From Enoplosus armatus (taxonomy: Eukaryota; Chordata; Actinopteri; Centrarchiformes; Enoplosidae), in assembly GCF_043641665.1 (NCBI RefSeq), contig NC_092192.1, positions 20,504,978-20,568,977 of the forward strand: 64,000 bases of DNA, read 5' to 3'. Both the position numbers and the translations under genes were made by a program. The notes beneath the pieces were generated by a model. The model saw nothing but the letters and a program-made list of their open reading frames with translations. It did not search any database and was not told where the DNA came from. This document shows, in pieces, positions 50,221 through 62,654 of the stretch (its first letter is position 1; every line of letters begins with the position of its first letter).

Positions 50221-53200
50221 CTTTGAGTGTCTCTCTTTTCACAGTGGCAATACATCAATGACTCATGGTGGAAAATTGCCTGTCGATTGTGATCTACACT
50301 GAAAAGAGTGTAAGCAATATAGCAGCAAATGTATTTAATTAATGCTCACTGATATTGTAAATATAGGGTGTGAATTGGAGGGCCTGCATGGTGTTTCAAT
50401 GTGTAATCACTTTCTTGTCACTGCAGCTTGGTCTGGACACATCCAAACCTCTGGTCTAATTCCCCTGGCCCAGATACTGGACAGGAATTGATAGTCTCCT
50501 GCTTGTGCAAATGAAGTGATAAGGGGTCTCACCCAGATTACACAAGGCCTAAGTGGTGCTGAGAAAGCTTATGGAGATGAATGAATTCATGAGGCTGCCT
50601 GACAGATTCTTAAGAAGCAATGTAATAAGGGATAAATCAAACAGCTACCATTTTGCCTCTGAATGATTTCAAATTAAAGCCGAGGGAGATGGCAGACCTC
50701 CCGGGAGCTGCTGAACTTAAGTGTAGAACTGTGGCTGACCCTTATGTATATTTCTCTATCATTACAACACCCTAATGGCTAATGTAAAAAAAAAAGGCTG
50801 CATAAGCAGTAAATACTCCATTCCTTTTGATTCAGCACAGTAGGATGTTAGCTGTCTTTGAATTGCCAGACTGTGGGGGCAGACCCAATCCTAGAGGTCT
50901 GCCCACGGATCATTCTCACCACCATTAACAATTGAGCATATTATGTTGTAACATGGTGGAACACCCAGGACAATTTTGGAGAAATCCATCTACTCTAGTT
51001 CTAATAGCTGTGCCTCTCTCTGATGTAGAAAATGAGTGAGTCGTGGCTACTAGAGCATATAAACTGGTTAGAAACTAGCATTACAGGAACAAAGTAAATC
51101 CCCATACAGGCGTATGTCTTCCTATATAAAACTCTGGAGACCAATGTTGCCGCTGTGATTACCCTTCATTGATTGCTCACATGAAAGTTTGTACAAGCAA
51201 ACACCAAAGCCTTTATGAGACCGACATCAAACATTAAAATGTCAGGTTACTTCAGTGGTATGACGCCGCATCGCAACAACACATAGCTCTCTGGTCTATT
51301 AAGCATAGGCAGAGCGAGTGCTGGATCAGCCCATGCCACCCAGTCCCACATGCCCCGTGGTTACGCAGACAGCCAGCTCACTAGTACAGTGAGCACACAC
51401 ACACACACTCTGAAAATGTTACCAAGACCAGCATTCAGAGAATAATTGGCAGAAGATGCAGATGTGCTGGCTGCCGCGCTCCGAGGCCAGAGAAAAGAAT
51501 ATGATATGTTTCGAATGGCAAGTGGAGGTGAGTCATACCGACACTGCCGGCCATAATGATATTTCTGCTGAGCAAAGCTACACAACCAGGGGAGGGAGAC
51601 ATTTGGCATTTGGTGTGAGCTGTCATGTATCGGCTTGAGTTATGTGATTTAGCATCTGCAGGCGCACGCATCATCAAGACTATGTATATTCTCCCTTTTC
51701 CTAAATCCGCCTCTGCATCTCCATACATAGAAACATGACATGAGAGTGCGCAAGCACCAAGTCACAGGCACACAGTTCTAAATAACAAAGCAAAAGACAT
51801 GTGCCCTTTGGGTGGTGAGATAGCTCATTACCTATGAGCGACCTTCCATCTGCACTCATGGCTGCTCTGGGAGCCATTATGATTATGATGGAAATCTCAC
51901 AAGCCATTACTGGGAGACAGCGCAGGGCTCACTGCAGACACACTAATGGACTCATTTGTAATTGGGAGAGAGGGAAATGACTCCGTGAGCTAGCAGTGGC
52001 TTTGTTTGATGGAGTATGGAGGAGCGTATACAAGATTTGACAAATGAAATGGGGTTAGTTGTGTATGTGAACTAAACTGCTGTGCTCCCTTGATCACTGC
52101 GCACATGCATGCACACATACAAACATCATCCTCCCTTTCTTGTGTCCAGCAGTGACCTAACTCCCAGGAGCCTGTTCATATGCTCTTTTGACGGGGGGCG
52201 GTCAATCTTTGGGACCCACGGGATGTGTAGGAAGAGTTATTAAAGAATATATTTCTTAGAGGTGATAATAGTGTTGAAATTGACTGGTTGGGGCTGGGTA
52301 GGGGGGGTGTCACCTCCTAAATCTTGGAATGAATAGTGAAACTCATGCTGATCCCTCAGAAGGTTATTCAGGCGTGACTAGGGGACAAGTGGAAGATTTA
52401 AGTGCACGGCTTTGTTGGTTGTGCTTGTTTCGGTAATTCATCTGCGACTATACATGAAATCCATATTGATCCACTCTCACTGTATACAGAGACACTGTCG
52501 AGCGTTCCTCACCCCGTAACTTATCTCTTTTCCTCACACTTTATTCCAGCAACATCTGGGAAGTAAACTGCTGAGGTTTGTTTCCTGTTTCTCATTATTG
52601 TAATTAGCTGAGATTCCTTGTTTTCTATTTGCATTGTCCCCACAGCATTGCTCCACACATTGGTTATGATTTGCTTGTTATGCCCCAATTCCAGGAGGAT
52701 TAGAATAACCATAAGTGCCATTGTGGTAAGACATTAGCTCAGCATGTGTTTACAACAATAACAATAAATGCTTTTTGAAAAATGAGAAAAATGTTTCTCT
52801 TTTAAAATTGGTGCTGGACTGGTAATACAGAGGATGCCAATGTTAGCAAAATGTTTTGAGAAATGGCCGCGCACATCATAAAATATCGACTTAATATCTA
52901 TTCTATGAGAAAATATCTCATTGCATGTACAGGGAATGAACGCAATAATTTATTATTTAACTTATGCAGAGTCATGTAATACATTAGAGAAGATCTGGAA
53001 CACGATGTTAAGTTTTGATGAAGTGGCAGGAAATACAAAATATTTATAAGAATAAGATATTAGGATCTTTTAAAAAGATAATGCAATCCAAATCAACCAG
53101 AATGTTTTAACAATGTTGTATTCTTAAACACCTCAGTATGAAAAAGGGGACAGGTAAGCTGCTGCATAATGCATTCAAGTCTGCATGGCAGTGTGTCTGT

Positions 53201-53315
53201 GTTGTTAGTCCACATCCTATCTATTAAACCAACAGGACATTTAACTGCATGTTTATACAAGGAAGCTCCCTCAGCAGGAGCCTGACAGGGACGAATCAGA
53301 GAGAGAGCTGGGGAA
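50221..53315. other. Intron tile, no gene seen
   Basis: Unique intron. Patches at 50490-50760 and 51800-52050 have CNE-like words, and a short CA tract lies at 51395-51408. No supported gene. Confidence 0.45.
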
Positions 53316-53333
53316 GGGGGGGGGGGGGGGGGG
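53316..53333. repeat. G18 homopolymer
   Basis: A run of 18 G directly before CTAATAAG. It has G-quadruplex potential and is a probable source of sequencing error. Confidence 0.95.
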
Positions 53334-53599
53334 CTAATAAGATTGCCCTGACCTGGGTGATTTATAGATTCATTTGTGTGCTTGTTTAGGAGCCCGATCT
53401 GCATTATTCATGTCCACAGAGGAGCAGTACTGAGGACATTAGCTGGTTAACCCCTGCTCAGGTTAGGCCACATTATTTTAATGGCCATTGCGAGGGCAGG
53501 CCTCTCAGCCCCATTGTCAGCGAGAGAGGGAGAGGAGGAGGGAGGAAGAAGGAGAGCACAGCTCATTTATTCCAACCAAAGAGTATCTACCCTACACAG

Positions 53600-53970
53600 A
53601 GAACAGGTGGGGCCATGGCATTATTATTCAATTATGGTAACGGTAAACAATGCACAGCACTTTAATGCTCACAAGAGAAGGATAATTGGTAACCGAATGC
53701 CTGGTGACTTTTGACTGCCACACGTTCCATTATTTATGTCGCGCGCCACCTGTCATGCATATGGTGCGACCGCAGCGCTCCCATGTTTTCTGTGCATGTA
53801 ATTACTATTCATGTCTGTAATGATCATGCCTTGTAGCCATAAAATAGACTGCACCAGCTTTGACACAGGGCCACATTTGTCAACATCTCTGCAGATTGAT
53901 GTGACAGTTATTAGTGACACACCAGCCTCCTCACATGAAGCTGCAACAGGAAGCAGCTCCCTTCTACCTT
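53600..53970. promoter_or_regulatory. Candidate conserved non-coding element
   Basis: The block includes TTATTATTCAATTATGG, a forkhead-like GTAAACAA at 53643-53650, GATAATTGG, TTATTTATG and GCATGTAATTACTATTC words without repeats. The density of distinct factor sites over 370 nt is high for random intron. Confidence 0.4.
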
Positions 53971-54359
53971 TTTCATGAGACAATGTTTATTGAAAAGAAA
54001 TTCAAGGTAGACTTAGTCTGTGGCATTCAAAGACCATGTCAATAATCAGTAGTTTGTCTGTAGTGAGAATTTTGTTACCATATCATACTAATGATGTTCT
54101 AGCTTCTATTTCACCACTGTAGTATTCATATAATACTGCCATAAGAGGCATGTTGGTGTCTATGCTGTGCTGCTTTGTATTATAGGATCACTGTACTGTT
54201 ACAAATGACGCACGCACACACACACACAACACACAACACACCCCAGTTTAAGGAAGATCGATATAGTGATGATAGTTTTCCCTCCATCTTCCCGGTGAGG
54301 TTGATCCACCTCTTTCTGTGCTTTTTTCCCCTCCTCTCTCTGGGGAGAGTGCCATCATG

Positions 54360-54560
54360 CATAAAGAAAGACACAGAGAGCGGCAGCAGCATATGTCTGC
54401 CGCGGTGGATGCGGCGCTGACAGGCCGGGCTTATCGTCTCTGCAGCTCTTCACTACAAGCGTGATTACCGCTGACAGCTCCGACTGCTGATAAAAGCGGG
54501 AACATTAAAGAAAACAGAAGAGCCGCGCAGTCGACGCACCAGTGTTTCTTCTCATCAAGC
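54360..54560. promoter_or_regulatory. CpG-rich patch, candidate intragenic promoter or enhancer
   Basis: Roughly fifteen CpG dinucleotides fall in about 165 nt (54374-54540), against very few in the surrounding intron. It includes CCGCGG, GCCGCGC and GTCGACGC words and a CTGATAAAAGCGGG stretch. This is too short for a classical CpG island, but AUTS2-type loci do have internal transcription start sites in mammals. Confidence 0.4.
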
Positions 54561-55429
54561 CCCCACCCGCCGCTTCCCCTTCCCAAACACCACCTCCACC
54601 AGCGCTACAGCAGCTCCCTCCATTCCTAGTCTTCCCAGTACCCCACGCCAGGGTGTCAGAGCTGTCGAGAGCGGGAAGTGACATCACAAGAATTTGCCAG
54701 CAGTCTCGAGGCTCATCATGTCAGCGGCAGCCTGTCTTGTGTCAGGCTTCCCCCAGGCAAGCTGTGATCCAGCCCTCGTCTATGCACATCAAGACTCCTC
54801 GCGGAGGAAGGGAGGGAAAGAGGGAGAGAAAAAATTAACAGAATGTTTTTCCATCTTGTTAACTGACAGCATCGTTTGTTAGAGCGCTGTCTCAGCAAGC
54901 GGAGTGTGTGGAAGCGTTTCAGATTGGCAGAGGGAAGAATTGGCAAGTGAAAGCATGGTGAATTATTGAGTTTGGATGAGGTGTCAGAGCTACCGCGTCG
55001 CTTTGCGTGGGTTTCCAGAAAGCATCTGAGGTGTGATAGGAGAACAAGCGTGGAGGAGTGCTTGATTAAAAAGCTGCGAAGATCGCGGGGCATCATTTGC
55101 TTGGGCTAGTCCGAATATTTGTGTTCGTACGTCTGTATATGTGCGCATGCTGTATATAATTACTCTGAACATCCAAGTTCAAGAAAAATGGTACAAAAGC
55201 TGTCCCTCGTTTCTTCCAGAATAAGTTTCTGCCAGAGTGAGACACTGCTTCACGAATCATGGAAAATCTGCTCTATCTCCTGGGTAAATCTCCATCTCCC
55301 AGATCTGGCCGTCTGTCAGCTCATTTGGACAGAGAGAGGGGCTGCCTCGGCAAAGAATGCTTTTGATTCTCTTTTCATTTATTTGAACTGATCTGCTGTG
55401 ATTAAGAGCTCCGTGTCTCATTATTCTCT
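54561..55429. other. Intron tile, C-rich then unique
   Basis: A C-rich stretch (54560-54640) follows the CpG patch. The rest is unique, with short minus frames (up to 126 codons) lacking domains. Confidence 0.4.
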
Positions 55430-55600
55430 TTTGGAGAGAAGCGGGGCATTGCCTTTTGCCAAAATATTTGAATGATTAGGGCCCAAGCACGGGCCATGCC
55501 AAAGCGACGGGAAGCATTCACTCCGCTTATTAGATTCACTTAAATGCTGTTGTAAATCATCGCTGCCAGTGCATGCTGCCAGGCCCAGGCTCTAGTTCGA
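55430..55600. promoter_or_regulatory. Candidate conserved non-coding element
   Basis: Repeat-free sequence with AATATTTGAATGATTAGGG, a split inverted pair GGGCCC/GGGCC and CTTATTAGATTCAC. Enhancer-like texture only. Confidence 0.3.
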
Positions 55601-56179
55601 GAAGCTTCCACTGCCAATGCCAGAGCACAGAGTAGAGCCACTAGAGGCAGCTGAGGCTGTTGGTCTGTGCTGCTGTTTGTTTTAGCTCAGCCTCTTTATA
55701 CAGCAAAATGGTTGTTTGACCAGTCTTGGATTCATTTCCCAGATGAAAATGCAATTAATCAAGCAGCTGTGAGACGTGGGTGAGTTTGAGAAAGCTGATC
55801 CTGTTGAATAGAGGTTGAAACCACCAGAGAGCAGCTGGAGATGATTTCTGTCTCCGAGCTGTAATTTCTCAAGGCATGAGTAACGATGACTTCAACGTAG
55901 AGGCACGGAAACATTTATGAATAGCGGGACGTCGTCGTTTAGCCAATCCAGATCTACCCTATAAGAAACAATTGAAGTGTTCGATGTGAATGTGGTAGAT
56001 CATTGCCGGCGTGATTGTGGCCCTGAGACTGAACTGAAGTGCGATTAGCACTAGAGTTAAACCTGAGTGTTTTTCTATTGTTCTGTTAAATTTAAGATTG
56101 CACAGTGATAGAGAAGAGGAACAAACAGCAGCTTGCTGAGCACTCAAGGAAAAATACTGGCTTTGGTCTTTCAAAATAC

Positions 56180-56440
56180 CTCAGGAAGCTCAATCAGGCC
56201 TACCATTTTGGCGCATTGTCAAGAAGCAAATGCAACAAATCAGAACATATTGTTCCTCGGGGGGCGTAATAAGAGCCTTTGAACCATGAGCTCCTCTGCT
56301 CTGCCCATGCCCGGTTGGTGACAAACTGACTCCATCACTTTCTTATTCATATTACCCCAGTCAGCGTCTGTTATGAAAAGCCATCTGTGGTCATATGGCA
56401 TCCCCGTTTGTCATATGGTGACTTCCTTCACAAATAACAT
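56180..56440. promoter_or_regulatory. Candidate conserved non-coding element
   Basis: Repeat-free block with GCAAATGCAACAAATCAG, GGGGCGTAATAAGAGCC and two nearby CATATGG E-box words (near 56393 and 56414). Confidence 0.35.
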
Positions 56441-57109
56441 GAAGGATGTGTCATCTGTCTATCTGCTGAGGTAAAGGTCAGCGTGTGAGAATGGGACAAG
56501 CTTGAGGGGGATATCCTCGGTCCTGAATGCCCTATAAACACTCACCACTGGCTTTGGCTCCAGCCCAGCTTGCTTTTCAATAAATACTGTGGTGCAAAGG
56601 AGGACAGATGAGGATCGTGAGGTGTGACTGGGGCTTGGGAGGTGGGGGTAGCAGAGAAGGAAGAGGAGGGGGGGGACAGGCAATTTAACAGCGGCTGTGA
56701 CTCAGGAAGAGGGGGGAGATGTATGGCGCCCAGCCAGCAGAGCAGTGGAAAACAGTGGTCCAGACTAATGATCCACAGCCTGATCGTTATGGCCCCCACA
56801 GAAAGGATGGGCACAAGGCGCAGTTCCCTGGAAATCAATTCCCAGGAAGCGCATGAGCACTAGTTGTAAATCATGGCGGTATGGAAGGATGGATGGAAGG
56901 CACTGGGGATGAAAGGAGAAGGTGGTTGTGGAAGAGGAGAATGGGTAGAGGGGGTGCTTTCTAGGGTGGATAGATAGAGCATGAAGGGGGAACTCTTTCG
57001 ATCATAAACCCTGAAGGCAAAATGACTTGTGCCCCCCCAGCAAAAGCAAACCAATGATGTGGCTGTTCCAGCCTCTTGCCCCTCAGCCACCCCTCCGCTT
57101 GATGGCTCC

Positions 57110-57570
57110 ATTGGAGGTTGAGGTATAGAAAAGTGTTCTCAAATTGATTTATATCCCGCAGAAGAGCCCCATCAATCCTAATATGAAAGTAATGAAATCA
57201 TTGGGTGTTGAGGGGAGAAGTGTAGGTGCAAATGCAGGCATTGTGCGAGTGTGTGCGTGTGTGGGGGGGTAGAAGTCACTTTAGAAACATATCATAATAA
57301 AGAGGGCATTGATGAAGGGGAGTCCAATGATGACAAATGCCGTAGCTCTTGAGATAAACAGCCTAAAGCAACAGCAATGTGATTCAGTGCTGTCAGCCAG
57401 CGTGTCCTCAAGGCTGCCTTGAACGAGAGCGGCCGTTTCATGTGGCTTTCACTTGGTCGATTTCAGTTTAATTGATCCTGTTAATAAATGTTTCATGTGT
57501 TCAAATGTTCAAGAGCCACACCAATGCTTTTGCATAAGTCGTGCATGTTATAAATCATGCAAATCATTTC
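57110..57570. promoter_or_regulatory. Candidate conserved non-coding element with octamer sites
   Basis: The block ends with TTTTGCATAA (57528-57537) and a perfect octamer ATGCAAAT (57557-57564), both POU-factor-like and about 20 nt apart. Earlier it has AATTGATTTATATCCC and GTAATGAAATCATT words, interrupted by a short GT/G stretch at 57247-57270. Confidence 0.4.
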
Positions 57571-59939
57571 TATAGTTGTTAAATTTAAAAAGAAAAACTA
57601 CTTTGTAGCAGAAATGTTCACGTTATCCAACATTTCTAAGATTCAGTTTTTACTTTTTTTTTTATTTCTGGTTTTATACAACCTGTGTTATTTTCATAGC
57701 TTTAGCTATAGTTATATTAACATGCGAGGACAGTCTAGAAACATAACAACATCGCTAAAAAAACAAGTGCAATCAAGGGAATGGTAAGTATTACCCAAAC
57801 ACTCTGTTGTAAACACCCATCACAGTTTGTAGACCGATTTGTGGTCACACTGTAACCTAATGTGCTTGCAGTAGTCGTGTGCGCACCGTTTCCCTCTGCA
57901 GTGATTATTAACACCAATTTGGGTACAATGCCTTTTGGTTTTACCTCCAAATTAAATGGATAAACTCTTGCCCCATGTAACTTTTTATTGATGTTGCCGT
58001 GTTCCCAGAGCTTAGCATTTGACGTTGGTGCGTACAATGTTATAATAACTGAGAGAAATGATGGCCGAAACTACCAAAGCAAGACTCAAGTTGTAATGAA
58101 TTTTCCTTTAAGTATATAGGTAAGTGATTTTTGTGCACCACAGATGTGCTTGCACAGTGTAGCCAGTGTAAACTGGTCGCAATCAAATGGAATAGAGACC
58201 ATAGCCTGCACACACACTGCAGGGAGAAAAGACAAAAGTGTTGTGTGTTGCAACTTAATGTTTCATCTCCTCCTGCTGCTTTTCAAACTGTGGTGGAACC
58301 GTATCAGTTCCAGCATTAACAAATGAAACCATCCCCCCTTTTCCTATTTTTTTTCTCTCCCACCGTCGCTCTCTTCACTTCATTATGCAGGCAGCCTGAC
58401 GCTATTTGACAGAATGTGCTATCTGCAACCCCCAGCTGCAGTCCCTCTCTCACTATCATCGCATCGCTGGCAGCTTAACCCTGCCTGCCACAGTGAAGCA
58501 GGGAGGAAATGATGATGCTGCTGTCTGAAGAGAGAGTGAGAGGAAAGAAAGACAGGCCCCAAAGCACCTATGTGGATGTCGGTGTTTTGGCATCACGAGT
58601 GTTTCACTGTGTGGCAGGGTTTTGGCACAGCTTCCTTTCATGTGGCTCACAGTGTGTAGAATGGAGTCTTACCATTTTATATTCTATTGTTGGCTCTACA
58701 AGGGTCAAATTTGATTAACAGTTTTGATAATCTAGTATGTGACTTCAGTTCATCAGGCAGTGTATAAATATAGACTGTATGTATAGAAACTTACATCGAC
58801 AGCACACAAATACAGGCCAGTTCAGCATTCTGATTGACTTCTAAGAGGACCAGCAGCATCAGCTGAATGAAAAACCCTGTTTCTGGCATCCAAATCGAAC
58901 ATGTCAGTCTCCCGCCCTTCAGCCGATCTTCATGCCCTTGCTTTTCGCCACACTACATAAACTTCATACTACCTCCTGCATTGGTACTGAACGTTGACTT
59001 GGAAGTGCTAGTCATGCACGACAGAGTCTCCAATATAAATATAATTTTAAGTGAGACAGGGCTGTGGTTTACATACTGAACTCTGTACAGTAGGCACAGC
59101 TGAGTACACACTGTAGATGTAGGCTAAATTCATCAGCATTTAATCTCCCTCACAAACAGATTCTTGTAACAAGACAGTATCCAGATCAGTCTCCAGAGGA
59201 CTGTAAATGAGCTTAATGAAGAAACAAACAAACTGCTTTAAGGGTGAGCCTCAGAAGGCCGCAGGTCTGGAAAGCGCAGCATATCTAATTTGTAGGTTAT
59301 TGTCGGTGCAGGTTTATTTATCTGGATTATCCTCCGCTCCAGATAATTAGATGTGCACATGTAGCATTAGGGACAATATCAACAAAGGCCTTGTTTGTGT
59401 CTGGCATCTGTAACTTTGATTGTTTCTGTCCTCCTTTGTCCAGGGAGCTTATTGTAGAGTCGCTGTCAATATTTTAACATATTTTAACCCAGGCTTATAT
59501 TGGCTGCAGATTGGCTTTCATTATTATTAAATTTGTTGACATTGCCATTGAATTTAATACTTGAAAAGATGAGAATCTAATAAAGGGTGTGAGATTGTGC
59601 TGCAAATCCTAAACAAATAGTCACTTAGACTGTGAAATGTGTTTGCGCATCATATGCATATTGCTAGCACTAATGATGCATGATGTCGAATCATAGCCGT
59701 TGTGCCGGCTGGTGCATTGTGGGTAGTGGCATAATGAGTATGGTCTGAGATTTGCCAGTGACAGGTCTTCATTCCCTGGACTTGGCTCTGGTCTGTCTCT
59801 TCCTATGTGTGTTAACTGTCAGGTGTTGAGAGCCAGACTGCCGTTGAAGTTTTTTTTCCATGCTGTCTGCTTTTGATTCCTTTTCCCAGAGGTGTTTTAA
59901 AAAGCAGCTCGATTGTTAGTGACAATCAGCCGCTCTGGC
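57571..59939. other. Intron tile, no gene seen
   Basis: AT-rich intron. A donor-like GTAAGT at 57784 has AG acceptors upstream but no protein homology (see findings). No other feature is supported. Confidence 0.45.
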
Positions 59940-60380
59940 CCTTTTGGGCAGAAGGTTTGATTTAATCGTGAGGCTGTCATTTATTATTCTGGAGCAGCAG
60001 CCGCCCCTGTGAGGCCTGGGCCTGATCAAGCGCCTCGGAGCTGTCCCCAAGATCTCACTCTTTTCCCTTTCCCCCCGTTATGTCTAAATCCTCAATACAA
60101 ATCGCAGTGTTTCGGTTCTCCCAGTGGGGCCTATTACTGCCTGTGGGGCATTAAAGATCATTAATAGTGCTGTCAGAGAAAGAGAGGGAGTGAAGGGGGG
60201 GGGGGGCGGCGGCAGTGAGTTGCTTAGCCGCTCATAAATGGGAAATTAATACATCTGCTTCATTAATGCTGCCTCGTGTTTGATGTTTGTTAGCTGGCAA
60301 CTTTAATGATGTAGGTTTGAGCCGACGGGGTGCTTGACTAAATTTGATTCCTCCAATTAAGTAGTCAGGCTTCTTTTCTT
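59940..60380. promoter_or_regulatory. Candidate conserved non-coding element
   Basis: A dense block: TTTAATCGTGAGG, GGCATTAAAGATCATTAATAG, GGGAAATTAATACATC, TTCATTAATGCTGCC, CTTTAATGATG and CCAATTAAGTAG words. A G12 run (60195-60206) splits it. Repeated ATTAAT cores suggest homeodomain binding. Confidence 0.45.
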
Positions 60381-60519
60381 TTGGGAAAATGGTTAGAAAG
60401 GAAAAACTGCTGCCTAATTATGGACTCCAAACCTTCAGTTTTGTGGCTCCTGCTCCCCCACCCCCCCACCCTTCTGTTTTTTTCTCTATCTCTATCACTC
60501 CTCCTCTGCCAGCGATTGA

Positions 60520-60720
60520 TTGCAGCGACACGTTCATCAGCAATGGCCCGCGCTAAGTTGTTTACCGTTCACTAATCAAGGGGAAATATTTTAATCAGCG
60601 CCTGCAACTTTCTTAATCATTAACATTAGCAAATGGTGTATGTTAATTGATATATAGTGCAAGGTGATGATAGTCAGTCTTAAGTGCAAATGATGAAATT
60701 ACCACCATCAGGGTTGTAGA
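60520..60720. promoter_or_regulatory. Candidate conserved non-coding element
   Basis: A repeat-free block with TTCACTAATCAAGG, ATTTTAATCAGCGCC, CTTAATCATTAACATTAGC and GTTAATTGATATATAG words. Four TAAT-type cores lie within about 90 nt. Confidence 0.4.
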
Positions 60721-62269
60721 CTAGAGCAACTGCATCTTAATCGCAGCCTTGGATATCGAACACGCAGGAAACATAAAAGCCTCTGAAAGCTTTTTCTTAT
60801 GCATGAATTCCACCCCACCATACATAAAACAAAAACCACTCACAGCCCATGAGAAGACAGTTTAAAGCAAAAAAATATGAGGTATTGTAGAAAACCACAT
60901 TCATCCCACTGACTGAGGCTCAAGATGAGATCATTCTTTCATGTATTTGTACTTGAAATGGAGTTCAGAGAAAGAAAGCAGCCCCATTATACACAAATTA
61001 GAATATAAAATACATCGGTGCATTGGTCACAAGTTGTCATTTACAACGGGCTGTATATGGAGGAGGTTACCAAATCATTAAATTGCATGAACCACCCATG
61101 ATTCGGATGATGGGAAAATGAATTGTCCAGTTGTAGTTCATTAGCTGTGGTGACAGTTACATACAAAACAACACACAGCCTTTAACACAGCTGATTAATA
61201 TACTGTATTTACATGTGATTACATGGACTAGCTGCTGAGTCAGAAAGGGACAACACTGTTTCCCTTAACTTCCTATTATTCCCATCATCACTCACCTGTT
61301 TTGTATGTCAATACTGTAGAAGATAATGGTGCAATGAATCAAACCTTGCTTCTGCTTTTGAGCATAGATGGAACCATATATATATAAACATGCACTGTAT
61401 TCATCAGCATGACTTTTAAATATAATTAGAACTCACCTCGGTTTACTATTCCTCAGAAAAGGTGTCGTCAAAGAACCTTATTTCATGCATGCTTGAGCTC
61501 AAGATTGAAGTTGTGGGGCGGCAAAATATATGAAGTCCTGTGATTGGCCCCACTTTTATCTACCTCAGATACCAGTCTATTCCTTAAGATGCTTAAAGTA
61601 ATGATCAGCAAATGTATTATACGAGGGAATATCTGCGTTGCATCTCTCACATTTCGATAGCAGAGCCTAGTGTAGATAGATAATAAGTTAGAAGTAATAG
61701 TGAAATCCTTTTTGTTTTTATTTTTCTCTATATCTATATTAATGTTTTGCAGAGTATATTCAACTCGTCAACTAACCATAGAGACCTGTATTACATCATA
61801 CTATAAATACTCCTGCAGAAATAATAATAAAACTACTGCAACTTCCCCACATAAACAGGTGTATCACACAAACCTTTCCAAATACATATATGCATGCAGA
61901 CATACATGCATGCAATAATACACCGCTAGTCATGTACACACGTACTGTACATCTACTGTATATATTTACAGTGTCAGATTGTATTTCATGTCCATCCACA
62001 TTGACGTAAGTGTAGCAGTGGACGCAGCAGTGACAAAATATAATGCAGTACACAGGATTAACATCTGAAGGAAAAGAACTCTGAAGCTATAGCACCGTGT
62101 TTTTGTTATTGTGAGGAACATAAGTTGTACAGAAACATACAAATACAACACAAATGACTATGATTGTCCCTCCATATTTTGGTATTTTTTTCCCCCAATC
62201 TACACAAATACACAGCATCCAATTAAAACATGCAATACAACTAATACAAGTGGTCTTAGTCTTGGGGAA
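60721..62269. other. Intron tile, AT-rich, no gene seen
   Basis: AT-rich unique intron with a short TA run near 61377 and alternating TGCATGCA words around 61888-61916. No gene is recognised. Confidence 0.5.
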
Positions 62270-62620
62270 GCACTGTTAGTCGGTCAAAATAAGATAAGAG
62301 GGGCTGCCAGGTAGAGTGAAATTTCTGGGCCGATCAGCGAATGGCAAATCATCATGTCCTCTATCAGACACGATGACGAAGGGGGTGCAGGGGAGGGACT
62401 TCCAGAGAAGTGACATCCTTCTGCGAGCAAGAAGAGAACCAAAAGCGATACTAAGAACTAAGTCTGGTGCCAGGTCGGACCTCCACCCCAGTGACTTCAA
62501 AACCAGAAACTCATTAATTTAAGGCATGACCCGAACATGTGCGTTAGGTCAGCTGGGGACTGTGGACAATGGCCGCATTTGTCATCTACATCAGGGTAAC
62601 ATTTTGGAAGTTTAAAGTCA
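62270..62620 (-). mobile_element. L1/Tx1-type LINE fragment, ORF2 C-terminus, broken
   Basis: The minus-strand reading gives KLPKCYPDVDDKCGHC, then SPADLTHMFGSC (the C..C...H....C zinc-knuckle-like end of L1-type ORF2). After a stop and a frame change it gives LAPDLVLS, FGSLLARRRMSLLWKS and RNFTLPGS. These correspond, in order, to the conserved C-terminal segments of fish L1/Tx1 ORF2 (LLARRxILLxWK, then EKIxFTLRGS). There is an internal deletion between VLS and AFGSLLARR compared with intact elements. The copy is truncated at both ends, antisense to the host gene, and dead. Confidence 0.8.
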
Positions 62621-62630
62621 GATTAGGGGT

Positions 62631-62654
62631 GGGGGGGGGGGGGGGGGGGGGGGG
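62631..62654. repeat. G24 homopolymer next to the LINE fragment
   Basis: A run of 24 G, preceded by GGGGT. It is the longest homopolymer in the window and lies at the 5' truncation edge of the LINE fragment. Confidence 0.95.
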
